This document shows, piece by piece, positions 36,664 to 49,444 of a stretch of DNA of 64,000 nucleotides. How positions within the stretch are numbered: position 1 is the first letter of the stretch; the number at the start of each line of letters is the position of its first letter. Made by a program: the position numbers and the translations under genes. Source of the DNA: Psettodes erumei (lineage: Eukaryota > Chordata > Actinopteri > Pleuronectiformes > Psettodidae); NCBI GenBank assembly GCA_016785225.1, contig JAFBJZ010000875.1, forward strand, positions 62,001 to 126,000, in the 5' to 3' direction. Below the pieces are notes generated by a model. The model ran no database searches, had not been told where the DNA came from, and saw only the letters and a program-made list of their open reading frames with translations.

Positions 36664-37291
36664 CACACATATATATGTATATGTATATGAAGACACTTTC
36701 TTTAGTATTGGTTCCTTTTTTCTATTGGTAGTGCTCATTACTGAACACCACAGGATTTTCACAATAATAACTTGTCCGAACCTAAATCAGATTTTTGACA
36801 CACAGGATTGATGTAGAGTAAAAAAAACAAGTATTTACACACATTAGATAATTGCTTCAAAATATGGAAACATTGGCATCCATAAACAAACATCTCATTG
36901 AGAAAAAGAAAAAAGAAATACCCCATGCCACCACACAGTCATCTCTAAGATATTTTGGCCACAGAGCAACATGAGGTCAGAGCCTGCAGCTAACTTCCCA
37001 GTGCTGCATATACACTGGGGCAGTGTGTGTCAGTGTTAGGGTGGAAGTTCAGGGGGAGGACATGGCTCTGCAACATTATGGTGTGTGGGCTGTGGTAAAG
37101 AGACAGACGGCAGCTAAGGAGAGCATGCCAGATGCCCTTTTCACTAGCAAACACAGGCAGTCCACCAGATCATCATAGGTCACACTGCCTGTAGGATGCC
37201 TTGTCAGGCAAGTGATGGGACAGATATGATTATCAGGGGTCACAAGATCCAGCTTGTGGATGGTGGAAATGTTGGCAAAGGAACATTAGTA

Positions 37292-37293
<2 letters not shown>

Positions 37294-37327
<34 letters not shown>

Positions 37328-37369
37328 ACATGTGCTCTCTCTTGTTCTCACACACACACACACACACAC
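37294..37369. repeat. (GT)n and (CA)n inverted microsatellite pair
   Basis: (GT)n at 37294-37326 is followed 22 bp later by (CA)n at 37349-37369, so the two can pair as a hairpin. Confidence 0.9.
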
Positions 37370-37679
37370 GCCCGTGCAAACATACATAAAGACCTGGATG
37401 CCAAGAGGGGCAAATAATACATTCTATATTTAGAGGTCTGCTCCAATTTATGCTCCACTCTTTTGAACCCGAACAACATCAGAGCTAATCAGCACTGCCT
37501 CCTCACAACCACAGAGAAAGAAGCAAGCCACAGATACAAAAAAAATAGTTTTTACAAATTGGTAAGGTTATTACTGAGAAAAATAAAATTGTTCCTAAAA
37601 TTTTTCTGCATTCTTAAAAGGATTTCAAAACTGTTGTGTTAGTTACAATATTATGAACACAAGTTTTTTAAGTTGACAA

Positions 37680-38350
37680 AACATTTTTGTGACATTTTTA
37701 TGCTTACCTTTCTATGACTTTTTCATGTTTGTTTGTTTTTTTGCCTAATTGCACTATGATGCTTTTCATAACGTTTTTATGTTGGATGAAACCATTTAAT
37801 TTCTTATGATATTTTTATGTCAAAGTAAACAGGTATACCTTGCCATACCATGATGTTTTTGATAAAAAGTAGAAAAAAATGACAAATGCAAAAGAACATA
37901 GTATACTATGGTGTAAAAGCATTAAAAAAAGCCATAAAATAATACCTTGAAAAATGCAAAAAAGCCATACTATAATATTTTGAAAAATGCAAAAGAACGT
38001 CGTAGTACAGTATGTAAAAAAAAACAAAAACAAAACCCTACAGTCTACCATTGTATAGTATGTCATAAAAACATTTGAAAAGCCCCATCTTGGAATAATG
38101 TTTCATTAAAAGTTTAAAATTAAGAATGTCTTTAAAAAGAAAAAAGTCATTTTATTGTATATTATAAAAATGTAAAATTGGTATCTATAATATGTCCTCA
38201 CAATGCAATAAAAACCCTAACATAGAATAGTATTTCATAAAAAATTTCATAGTAGAGTTTACAGTAAAAAAAACACAAAAACAAAATGCAAGTCATAAAA
38301 ATACAAAAAATATTATAGAATAGCAGTTCATAACGACTTCATCATATTGT
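37680..38350. repeat. AT-rich degenerate tandem repeat
   Basis: Repeated variants of AAAAATGCAAAAGAACGTCGT, CATACTATAATATT and GTCATAAAAA recur through this segment at irregular spacing of a few tens of bases. No coding potential. Confidence 0.55.
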
Positions 38351-38853
38351 ATGTCTTAAAGGAGCCAGTCACCTGTTATGACAACTCATTCTTTCCTTGC
38401 ATCTGGGTCATTTCATTTAGCTCTTTTTGGTTTTCTGCTCCTCTCTCTCTCCATGACATAAACATTACAATGCACAAAACCCTTATTTAAATGCTGATGT
38501 CTCCACACTGCTTTACCTCTTATTATTTACACAGTTATTCTTAGTTGATTATCTGCAAAATGCATGTGAACCAAATGTGCAATTTGTTGGAAGGCACACA
38601 AAATTTACTCTTTATCTGGAATCTCAGTAAATTAGGCTGAAATTATTTTTTCATCATTTTTTGGAAGGGGTTTTGAAGGGGGTGTTTATTTGAAATAGAT
38701 ATAGGAGATAATGATAGTCCCAGTGTATAAATCGCTTTAAACCTGCATAATATATCATCTCTTTGTGTAACGATTCAACAGATGTGATGAGTTTCAAAGG
38801 TGTTTTCAGGTGTAAACATGACAAAACTTTTGAATCGATTTAAAAGTATCCAA

Positions 38854-38855
<2 letters not shown>

Positions 38856-38912
<57 letters not shown>
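38856..38912. repeat. (CA)n followed by (AT)n microsatellite
   Basis: About 22 CA units, then ATATATATATAT. Confidence 0.95.
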
Positions 38913-39444
38913 GCATGCAGAATCTGGCTTGCCTTACATTTAGTTGAACTTTAGTTACTTTAGTTGAAGTTTATATAAAATGTAGTAAAAATCTAGCACT
39001 GTACACACTACACTGATACAAATTTGATGCTGTCTTTCCAACTACTCCTCCTCCTCCTCATCTTTGTCCTCTGACCAGCAGATCATTTGTCCTTTGGAAT
39101 GTGGAGCTTCTTTCCCTCCTTTCCCTCCTCTGCGCCTACAAAATAAACACATGGAACATGAGGTCTGGGGCTCAGCAAGCAGTTCCAGTTGGGTTGTATG
39201 TGTGATGGGGTGGTTGGAGTGTTTGAAGATGGTGGGGTGGGAGTGGGAGAGGTTGGGGAAAGATAGGGAACAGCTGTGACCTATTTTTTCCCTCTCCTTT
39301 TTCAGTCATTCTCCTCTCTTCCCTGAGCCCCCTTATAGTTTTCCATGAGCTTAGAACTTTACAGAATGAAGCTCCAAACTCCATGCAGCTTTGTAAAGTC
39401 ACTACCACCAGCAGAAAAGACATTAAAAAGTCATGGCAGACCTT

Positions 39445-39446
<2 letters not shown>
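38913..39446. other. Intergenic, no gene seen
   Basis: No recognised domain or transposon end. The minus frame at 39172-39531 is largely antisense of the neighbouring microsatellite. Confidence 0.55.
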
Positions 39447-39501
<55 letters not shown>

Positions 39502-39594
39502 ATCTCTGTTGCCAGATCCATTTGCACACATCTGGATTTGCTACAACTGCACAGTGGAAGGAATGTGCTTTTTGTGTGTGTGTGTGTGTGTGTG
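39447..39594. repeat. (CA)n and (GT)n inverted microsatellite pair
   Basis: (CA)n at 39447-39496 and (GT)n at 39573-39594, separated by about 76 bp of unique sequence. All long frames here are shadows of the dinucleotide repeats. Confidence 0.92.
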
Positions 39595-41175
39595 GGGGGT
39601 CCTTTAGTCACGCTGAGCTGTCATATTTTGGCATTTGTAACAGTCATGTAAATACATTTATAAGCATTGCCTGTATTATCATTGTAGCCTGCAGTCAGTG
39701 TTACTCTTCTGGAAGCCATCTGTTTCTGTCTGAATAAGAGAGAAAGAAAGAAAACACATTCTTCAGTTTATCTCTGTCTTTCCATAAAATGTACTTAGAT
39801 TTTGAAGGTTCCCAATGGACACCACAAATGATACTGTAAAACTTTAAAGGTTTTCACTTACTGACAATACTCCACCAATCTCAGATGTCACACTGGTATC
39901 ATAGCTAAAGTTAATGCTCTTGCATGCTTCCAGGAAAGATCTTCCAGACACTCAGCACTTACAACAGTGGAAGATGGAGATGAGATGAATAAAATACAGA
40001 TTGGAAAGGGTATGGTTCCATCCAGAGAACAGTCTCTGCTCACTCATAATGATTAATGCAGAATACAAGTTCTATACGAGGTTGGTATGGTCTGTGGTTG
40101 GATGAATAACATGGGAACTCTAATGATTTTGACCTTTTCATCAGTCAAAAGGAAGCAAGATGAGACTCTGATGTCCACATCTGGACATTTTGCAGCTCCC
40201 ATTCTTTCACTGGGCATTGTTTTTTTTAAATTCCATATGTCTCCAGTTTTATGTTCATATCACTCTCCAGACATTTTTAACACTGAATGATATAAACAGC
40301 TGTGCTTTTACAAGGTCAGAGGTGCCATGGTTTCCACAAGCTCGCTAATGCTGATGAAATTATGTAGAAAAGGGCTATTTAAAGCCAGTCATTCACATAA
40401 ATTTTATGTACACAATGCTTGACAACTGAATTAGTGTGTATTAATACTGAGGAAACATTATGGCTTTTGCTTAATGGATTTTGCAAATATATATATTATT
40501 CTTTTTGCATAAGTTGTGGGTAAAACCCATACACAATATAATAAACAGAAAATGTACATTTGAGTGTTCATGACAGAGAGACTGTGTAACTTTTGAAAGA
40601 TACAAACCAAAGTTCAATAAATACACAATAATACGAACTCAATTCAATATGCTCATGGGTTTCACTCTTACATCTTCTTGATCTGATGTGACTTATGGCA
40701 GCTATAATATGAACTAACATCACATAGATACTGCTACAGTATCTATGTTACAGATATCACCAAGTCAGTTTGTTTCATTTTACAATTTTGGAGATTGTTC
40801 TTTGCCATTTTTGCCATTAATTGTTATTTGTGGCTACAGTGGCTGTACAGATACATACTATATTCCCATCCAATCCAATTTTCATTGTATACCACCAATT
40901 CACAATACATACACATACATTTTCTCAAGGAACACAGTTAGATGAACACCTTACAATGTCAGCGAGAGAAACCAATTTGCACAAGGAGCAAGCACTTTGT
41001 GACTTCCTTTTAAAAGACAGAAAACTAGACTGGTTAAGTTGAAAGAGAGATGGGGGGTGAGAAAGAGGGGAAGAGAGAGACTGGGAGCAAATGCACATTC
41101 TAGTGTCAGTGACACTGTACCCTGTTCAATGACAATGACGCTCGTCATAATTCATATACTATTATACTCCAACTG
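39595..41175. other. Intergenic, no gene seen
   Basis: AT-rich sequence with no recognised coding domain. Confidence 0.55.
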
Positions 41176-41253
41176 CTACTACTACTACCACCACCACCAC
41201 CACCACCATTAATGATACTACTACTAATAATAATGATAATAATAATAATAATA

Positions 41254-41294
<41 letters not shown>

Positions 41295-41333
41295 TAGTTA
41301 TAATGATAATAATAATAACAATATGAATAATAA
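41176..41333. repeat. Trinucleotide microsatellite block (CCA/AAT)n
   Basis: ACTACTACC and ACC units pass into a long run of AAT/ATG units that abuts the dispersed repeat starting near 41338. Confidence 0.93.
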
Positions 41334-41337
41334 TAAT

Positions 41338-42004
41338 TAAAACTGCAAGCAGTGATAACGGGCCCTCGCACCCCTGCGCCTACTCGGGGGACCCGGCTGA
41401 CGCCGAATTCCCTGAATTTCCACCAAAAGCCCAACGGGGAGGCGTTTTGAACATTTCCTCCTGTCTCCAATAGGTGGCACTACAACAATGCGACAACATA
41501 GTCCCGCAGATCTCTTCAGGACGCCGCCCCGATCGTACATGTGTAATTTGAGGCAGATCGGATGAGGCCAGTGGGACTTACAACGCTTTCGAAGGCGATG
41601 GCGAGGGATCCAAATTCGCCGCCCCGCCAGAGGGACGCCATGAGGCGGGAGCATACCATCTTCAAAATCAAGCATCTGCCATGTCTCTGGGCTCACCAAA
41701 GTAAATCTCAGATCTGTCTGATCGAGCCACCGTACATCCAACATCAAAGTACAAAACATGTGATTTCCTGTCGCCACTAGTTGGCGCTCTCACTTTTGTG
41801 GAATATGATTATATAGATGTCTCGGGGACAGCATTATTATCATACATGGGAAGTTTGATGAAGATCAGACCACATATGCTGAAGTTATGGCAGTTTCGTG
41901 CTTTCTGGCAAAACATCAAAATTCACCACGCCGCCGTGTGCAAAATTTGGTGAGTTTTTGAGCATGTTCAGGCCTCGAAAAATGCGCTAGAAAAGTCGTG
42001 AAAA

Positions 42005-42070
<66 letters not shown>

Positions 42071-42133
42071 GAAAAATAATAATAATCCCTTGAAATACAA
42101 TAGGGCCTTCGCACTGAAGGTGCTCGGGCCCTA
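41338..42133. repeat. Dispersed fish repeat, complete-looking copy
   Basis: Begins AAAACTGCAAGCAGTGATAACGG (first 20 shared with the next copy at 42136) with the block GGGCCCTCGCACCCCTGCGCC. It ends GGGCCTTCGCACTGAAGGTG, then CTCGGGCCCTAATT. The start and end share GGGCCC/TCGCAC motifs in opposite order, and both edges adjoin TTAA-like sequence. Inside is an (AAT)n tract at 42006-42066. It carries the shared motif CGCCAATAGGTGGCGCT. No protein is encoded. Confidence 0.7.
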
Positions 42134-42135
42134 AT

Positions 42136-45100
42136 TAAAACTGCAAGCAGTGATAACGGGCCCTCGCACCCCTGCGCCAACTCGGGGGACCCGGCTGACG
42201 CTGAATTCCCCGAATTTCCCCGAAAACCCCGATGGGGAGGCGTTTTTGAACATTTCCTCCTGTCGCCAATAGGTGGCGCTACAACAATGCGACAACATAG
42301 TCCCTCAGGTCTCTTCAGGACGCCACCCCAATTGTATGTGTGTAATTTGAAGCAGATCGGATGAGGCATTTGAGACTTACAACGCTTTAGATGGCGATGG
42401 CGAGGGATCCAACTTCGCTGACCCGCCACCGGAACCCCAGGAGGTGGGAGAATGTCATCTTCAGAACTGAGCATCTACCATGTCTCCAGGCTTACCACAG
42501 TAAAATTCAGCTTCATCGGATTAAGATACTTGATGTTGAACCAAGTTTGAAGCTGATACAATGAAATCTCTAGGAGGAGTTCATTCAAATATAACACGTG
42601 CAAACGGTGAAAAATACACCAAATTTTTACATTCAAATCAAAATGGCTGACTTCCTGTAAGGTTTGAGCCATGTCTACATGAGACTTTTTCGAAGCTCGT
42701 GGGACTTTCCACACACCTACCGAATTTCATCCGCCCAGGTCAAAATAACCTCAATGGGGAGGGGTTTTTGAATTATTTTTCCTGTCGCCAATAGGTGGCG
42801 CTATGACAATAGGACCATATAGTCCCATAGATCTCTTCAGGCCAGTGCTCTGATTATACGTGTGTAATTTGAGGCTGATCGGACAAGGTATGTGCAAATT
42901 AGAGCACTTTGATGGTGATGGCAAAGGATCCAAATTCGCCGCGCCGCCACGGGGCCGCCATGATGCAGGAGCACGCCATCTTGTAAATCCAGCATCTACC
43001 ATGTCTCAAGGCTTACCACAGTAAAATGTAGCTTCATCGGATTTAGATGCTTGATGTTGAACATCAAAGTACAAAACATGTGATTTCCTGTCGCCAATAG
43101 GTGGCGCTGTGACTTTCAATGAATATGAATATGCGGATACCTCCGGGAACGGAGTATTATCATACATCTGAAGTTTGATGGAGATCAGACCACATACGCT
43201 GAAGTTATGGCAGTTTCGTGCTTTCTGGCAAAACATCAAAACTCGTCGCGCCGCCACGCCCACATTTTTCGCGAGCCATAAAAACCTTTAACAACTTTTG
43301 ATCACCAAGGCCTCGAGAGTCAGTACACCAAGTTTGAAGCTGATACGATGAAATCTCTAGGAGGAGTTCGTTCAAATATAACATGTGCAAACGGTGAAAA
43401 ATACGCCAAATTTTTACATTCAAATCAAAATGGCTGACTTCCTGTAAGGTTTTTTAGTCATTGCCACAAGAGACTTTTTCGAAGGTTGTGGGACGTTCCA
43501 GATACCTACCGAATTTCATCCACCCAGGTCAAAATAACCTCAATGGGGAGGGGTTTTTGAAATATTCTTCCTGTCGCCAATAGGTGGCGCTATGACAATA
43601 GGACCATATAGTCCCATAGATCTCGTCAGGCCAACGCGCTGATTATACATATGTAATTTGAGGCACATCGGACAAGGTATGTGCAAATTAGAGCACTTTG
43701 ATGGTGATGGCAAAGGATCCAAATTCGCCGCGCCGCCAAGGGGCCGCCATGAGAAGGGAGCACGCCATCTTCTGAATCCAGCATCTACCTTATCTCAAGG
43801 CTTACCACAGTAAAATTTAGCTTAATCGAATTTAGATACTTGATGTTGAACATCAAAGTACAAAACATGTGATTTCCTGTCGCCAATAGGTGGCGCTGTG
43901 ACTTTCAATGAATATGAACATGCAGATGTCTCAGGGAGGGGATTATTATCATCCATGTGAAGATTGACTGAGATCGGAGCACGTACACTGAAGTTATGGC
44001 AGTTTCGTGCTTTCTGGCGAAACATCAAATCTTGCCACGCCACCACGACCACATTTTTCGCGAGCCATAAAAACCTTTAACAACTTTTGATCACCAAGGC
44101 CTCGAGAGTCAGTACACCAAGTTTGAAGCCGATACGATGAAATCTCTAGGAGGAGTTCATTCAAATATAACATGTGCAAACGGTGAAGAATACACCAAAT
44201 TTTTACATTCAAATCAAAATGGCTGACTTCCTGTAAGGTTTGAGTCATGTCCACAAGAGACTTTTTCGAAGGTCGTGGGACTTACCACACACCTACCGAA
44301 TTTCATCCACCCAGGTCAAAATAACCTCAATGGGGAGGGGTTTTTGAAATTCTTTTCCTGTCGCCAATAGGTGGCGCTATGACAATAGGACCATATAGTC
44401 CCATAGATCTCTTCAGGCCAGTGCTCTGATTATATGTGTGTAATTTGAGGCAGATCGGACAAGGTATGTGCAAATTAGAGCACTTTAATGGTGATGGCGA
44501 AGGATCCAAATTCGCCGCGCCGCCACGGGGCCGACATGAGAAGGGAGTGCGCCATCTTCTGAATCCAGCATCTACCTTATCTCAAGGCTTACCACAGTAA
44601 AATTTAGCTTCATCGGATTTAGATACTTGATGTTGAACATCAAAGTACAAAACATGTGATTTCCTGTCGCCAATAGGTGGCGCTGTCACTTTTATGGAAT
44701 ATGATTATGCAGATGTCTCAAGGAGTGGATTATTATCATACATGTGAAGTTTGGCTGAGATCGGAACAAGTACACTGAAGTTATGGCAGTTTCGTGCTTT
44801 CTGACAAAACATCAAAATTTGCCGTGCCGCCACACCCATTTCGTGCATGGGCCATAAAAGCTTTTGATAACTTTTGATCACCAAGGCCTCGAGAGTCAGC
44901 ACACCAAGTATGAAGTCGATACGACGAAATCCCTAGGAGTTCGTTCAAATATAACATGTGCGAATGGCGAAAAATACGTCAAATTTTCATATTCAAATCA
45001 AAATGGCTGACTTCCTGTGAGGTTTGAGTCATGGCTGCAAGTGACTTTTTTGAAGGTCGTGGCACGTTTCACACACTGACTGAATTTTATCCGCCTCGGT

Positions 45101-45885
45101 CAAAATAACCTCAATGGGGAGGGGTTTTTGAAAATTTCTTCCTGTCGCCAATAGGTGGCGCTATTAAAGTATGACCATATACTCCCACATATCTCTTCAG
45201 GCCGCCACTCTGATTGTACGTGTGTAATTTGAGGCACATCGGCCAGGGTATGTGCAAATTAGACCACTTTGATGGTGATGGCGAAGGATCCACATTCGCC
45301 GCGCCGCCACTGGGCTGCCATGAGGCGGGAGCACGCCATCTTCTGAATCCAGCATCTACCATGTCTCAAGGCTTACCACAGTAAAATTTAGCTTCATCGA
45401 ATTTAGATACTTGATGTTGAACATCAAAGTACAAAACGTGTGATTTCCTGTTGCCAATAGGTGGCGCTGTCACTTTTATGGAATATAATTATGCAGATGT
45501 CTCAAGGACTGGATTATTATGATACATGTGAAGTTTGGCTGAGCTCGGAGCACGTACACTGAAGTTATGGCAGTTTCGTGCTTTATGGCGAAACATCAAA
45601 ATTCGCCGTGCCACCACGCCCAGTTCGTTCACGTACCATAAAAGCTTTTGATAACTTTTGATCACCAATGCCTCGAGAGTCAGTACACCAAGTTTGAAGT
45701 CGATACAACGAAATCCCTAGGAGGAGTTCGTTCAAATACAACATGTGCGAATGGCAAAAAATACACCAAATTTTCATATTCAAATCAAAATGGCTGACTT
45801 CCTGTAAGGTTTGAGTCATTGCCGCAAGATACTTTTTTGAAGGTCGTGGAATGTTCCACACACCTACCGAATTTCATTTTCAATT
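42136..45885. repeat. Tandem array of ~787-bp units grown from the dispersed repeat
   Basis: After a normal start identical to 41338, the sequence repeats in units. CCTGTCGCCAATAGGTGGCG followed by CTATGACAATAGGACCATA occurs at 42781, 43570, 44357 and 45141, spacing 789, 787 and 784 bp. Each unit has a second CGCCAATAGGTGGCG before CTGTGACTTTCAATG or CTGTCACTTTTATGG, plus constant blocks TCAAATCAAAATGGCTGACT and CCAAGGCCTCGAGAGTCAG. Recurrent minus-strand frames (for example PIGDRK) simply repeat with the unit and match no protein I know. The last unit is broken near 45880 where LINE sequence begins. Confidence 0.88.
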
Positions 45886-46062
45886 ACACTTTGGATTACT
45901 GTTACACAACAGTCAGTAACGCCGATCACTCCGTCACCCGCGCTGCACTCTGTCACTCAGACCATGACATGGTCCACCTGATTCCTGCCTACAAGCAGAA
46001 ATTAAAATTTTCTAAACCTTTGGTGGGGACACCAAAGAAGTGGACCAGACAGAAAATTCTGA
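45882..46062 (+). pseudogene. LINE endonuclease-domain fragment (L2-like)
   Basis: The plus strand reads LDYCYTTVSNADHSVTRAAL, then CHSDHDMVHLIPAYKQKLKF. This is the C-terminal part of an apurinic-type endonuclease (SDHD box) and matches the minus-strand LINE at about 63230-63340 nearly residue for residue. Both ends are cut: tandem-array sequence on the left, piggyBac-related sequence on the right. Confidence 0.82.
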
Positions 46063-46449
46063 TTTCTTGAATCTGGAACCTTTATTTCGCCCTTTCACAA
46101 AATTTGAAAAAAAAAAAAATACAAAAAATTATTTGTATATAGGTTTTTCCATTTGTATCGTAAATGATACATTGGGCATTACATGCAGTTCTGGCGATAC
46201 AGCAAAAACATCAGCCTCTTTAGGCCTCTTTCTTCTTTTCTCTTTTATTGTGAACAGTGGTAAGCATGAAAACAGCAGTTCAGGCTGTAAAGAATATTGG
46301 CCTCTTATTTTTTCAAACTGCTACCTTTTCCAGTAACTTTTTCTTGTATTATGAACAGTAGTAGGCATGAAAACAACAGTTCAGGCAATACAACAAGAAC
46401 ATCGGCCTTTTATTTTTTTCAAACTGCTACCTTTTCCAGTAACTTTATT

Positions 46450-47560
46450 TTATTGTGACAAGTGGTAATCATGGAAACAGTTCCTGTCCTTGTTCAGGCA
46501 GAGATGGACATTGCATTTTCCACAGCGCACATGGGAAAAGTGTCCTGTGCAGTGGTTGCACCTTTGTCGCTTTTCCCAGGATGGAGAAAAGAGGGAGGGG
46601 ATACTGGTGGAGAAGAGAGTGGTCTGCCAACCCTGACTTTTGCTTTTCCTGTGCTTACCAGGGAAAAGCCAACTGATGCCTGAAATCTTCTCAGGGGCAT
46701 GGTGTTTTTCTCTAGGTGCAGTGCCTTCAGGTCTCATCGGTACAGGGACCAAGCATTGATGAGTGCCACTGTGACACTATGCCACCAGATATACAAGTAC
46801 CATCTTCTGGTTTTGAAGCTGTATTTTTACAGGGCAGACAGCATATCCAAAAGATTCACACCCCCCATGAATCTGTTATAGGTTTCCATGATGGATAGTC
46901 TGGGAACCATGACATATTTTTTGATCTTCTGATAACAGCATTTCACATGGTCTTGGGGAGTGATGCCAATAAAAGAGGACACCAGGTTGACAGGTTTATT
47001 GTCACACCACCTTACAACTATAACATTGCTTGGTTGACTCTGTAATCCATGGATCCTCTTCCCTGTTTCCTCTGTTTTTTTCATCCTTCATGCTGCAGTT
47101 GGGTACCCTGTTCATCCTGATGGTGCCAATGTAGTATATCCCTCTCTGCCGCAGGTGTTCTAACAGTGGGAGTGTTGTAAAATAGTTTGTGGTTCTTCCC
47201 TGCAGGAAGGGTTGATGTCAATTTGAGAACAACATCTCCACTCACACAAACCTCAGACCTTTCATTGTCTGGATCTGTTGCCCCTTGACAAACATCAAAG
47301 TCATACAAGAAACCACTCTGTCCTGCACGTCCCCACATTTTGAATCCGCCTTTCTCCACCTGTACTCCTTCGTTTTCACTTTTTTCTTTGCAGATTTATT
47401 TGTTCTTTTGACCTGTGTTACTGTTGGACCTCCTTCAAAAGTGTTAATCTGGTCATCACTGTTATCAAAGTCAGCAGCTGTATGTGCGTTTCTGTTCTTC
47501 TCTTTTCTTTTCACTTTGCTTTTACCACACTGTTTTGTTGCCTGTGACATTGTAAGACCT
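46450..47560 (-). pseudogene. piggyBac-type transposase pseudogene
   Basis: Read on the minus strand, fragments appear in the correct order. First come a basic N-terminal part ending KTKEYRWRKADSKCGDVQ (near 47340-47420), GFKMWGRAGQSGFLYDFDVC (near 47290-47345) and VLKLTSTLPAGKNHKLFYNT (near 47170-47230). Then come VVRWCDNKPVNLVSSFIGIT and YNRFMGGVNLLDM (46840-47020), and a C-terminal cysteine-rich ribbon CNHCTGHFSHVRCGKCNVHLC (first and last residues are zinc ligands; 46490-46560). These are the DDE_Tnp_1_7 core and zinc ribbon of piggyBac/PGBD proteins. Frameshifts separate the pieces, and a large internal part between YRWRK and GFKMW, including early catalytic aspartates, is missing. I saw no TTAA-bounded termini. 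Confidence 0.8.
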
Positions 47561-47699
47561 TCCTCTTCCTTTTCAAGCCCATCATCAAGAGTTTTATCGT
47601 CCTCATTGTGACTACCAGTACTAGAGACATCAACTCCTCTATGTTGCTTGAATTGCCATCAAAGGATTGTAGGAAATCAAGTGCAATTATTTGTTGTAA

Positions 47700-49439
47700 A
47701 TATAACATTTCAATCTGTAATTTGTGTAAATGATTGATAAAACATTTTTATGATACACAATCATCAATATAATGCATGTTGCACCAAGAAAAGAAAGATA
47801 ATGACAATTGAGGGATTTACTACCAAATTCCAATTTTTACCTGTAGTATCAAATTTGAACACAACTTTACACATGATTTTACTACATACTGAAATGCAAA
47901 ACATTATGTAATTATAACTTGCTTCAACAGAGTAAGTGTTCATGTTAGAATACCACTAAAAATTTCAAAGAAAATGTCACTAGAAATCGTAAAAATCACA
48001 ATTTTCTTTACCTCGATCCAGTGAGTTGGGAACTAGCTGAAGGTGGCCATCTTGGATTGTCCCATGTACTGTTTGAATTGTTGTAATGATAAAGGTATCC
48101 ACCAGGGGGTAGAAGACAAGTATCAGATTGGATACAAAAGGGTTTTGAGTGAAGTTTTGTTTTACTATAAGGTGATGCAATAGGTCTCAGAAATGCTTGT
48201 ATCACATTTGATGCATTTGGCATGCCACTACCATTAAGTAGTAAATGTGCTTTCAAACAAAAAACCCCAAAACATCCAACTGCTACACCCCAATGCATCC
48301 ATCTCCCCCTCGCACTCTGTCTTTATAATTCATTTAGTTTGGCTCGCACTCTCACCTCTTCTGTTTTTTTCTCGTTCTGTCTGCATGACTGAAGCAGCAA
48401 CATTTGTATCTTCATCAAGCAGCATCCTGACAGAAGCCTCTGGCTCACTACGGTGCACACACACACACACACATACTGTACATGCACTCTGGAGATAATA
48501 TTTCTATTCATTTTTCCATCGAGAGTGCGAGGTGACTCATGCTGTTGGAGCTCAACCTGGACTTGGGAGGTCGAGAAACTGACCTGTCAGAACATTGAGT
48601 TCATTTGTGAAAATCACACCTTCTTCAGGCACTCTTAAACAAAACACAGATATCAACCTCACATGGTCTTAAATCAGGATGGATATACAGATTGATTGAT
48701 TTGCCATAACAATTGATGAATGAAGGAAAAATTGACAAATGAAGGAATCTGACTCCCAAACTCCATTTTCATAAGAAACATAGAATCACCAAGCATACAA
48801 TTATGACACACTGCTCTCGATAGAAGCTAAAAGTATCACAATTTCCAGACTGTGGGTCAATGTTGGATGACTGTGGCAACAACAGTGTAGGTCTTTGTAA
48901 CCAACTGCAGCAGCAACATGTTTTCAACTTGTTACAGCACTAATTCAGAGTTGTCTTACCAAACCCCCTCTTACACTATCAAGAGGTGAATATATAATGC
49001 TTAATATACAGCATTATGCTTAGTGGTGCTGAGTGGGAGAGTGATGGTGTCATTACCTGTAGACCCATTCTCTGTACAGTATCAACACAGAATTCACATC
49101 TCAGATTCTTAACAGAGAAGAAGTGCACAAAAACACCATCAGCACACTGAGAGCTAGTTTTGTTAAGGTCCCTCTCTTCCAGGTAGTCTTTCACATGTTT
49201 ATTTTTTGCAAATAATTTTATACAATATAGTATTGGCACATTGCTTTCCAGTGGATGTGGATGCCTCCAGTTTTTCAACATCATTAACATAGAAGTGGTA
49301 TTGATGCCTGTGGTGCTACAGGAAATCACATATTAATAAAAAAATGAGTGGAGTCATCTCAGCTTTGTATCCAGCCTCTACAAGCTGAAAGTAAAGGAAT
49401 GATATATAAACAGTGGGGGCCTGGAAAGACGGACATAAA
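47700..49439. other. Intergenic, no gene seen
   Basis: AT-rich sequence. The minus-strand frame at 48008-48298 is unrecognised. A short (CA)n is at about 48457-48473. Confidence 0.5.
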
Positions 49440-49444
49440 TCTAT

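Noticed and set aside
38856..39531. CRISPR-like regular repeats
   Set aside because: These are dinucleotide microsatellites. No spacer/repeat arrangement or cas gene is present, and the genome is vertebrate.
42400..45861. Recurring minus-strand frames of 60-92 codons with PIGDRK and RFHPKAR-like peptides
   Set aside because: They repeat only because the 787-bp unit repeats. Lengths and frames change between units and no known family fits.
48008..48298. N-terminal extension of the piggyBac transposase
   Set aside because: No recognised piggyBac motif in this frame, and it is separated from the pseudogene by about 450 bp of AT-rich sequence.
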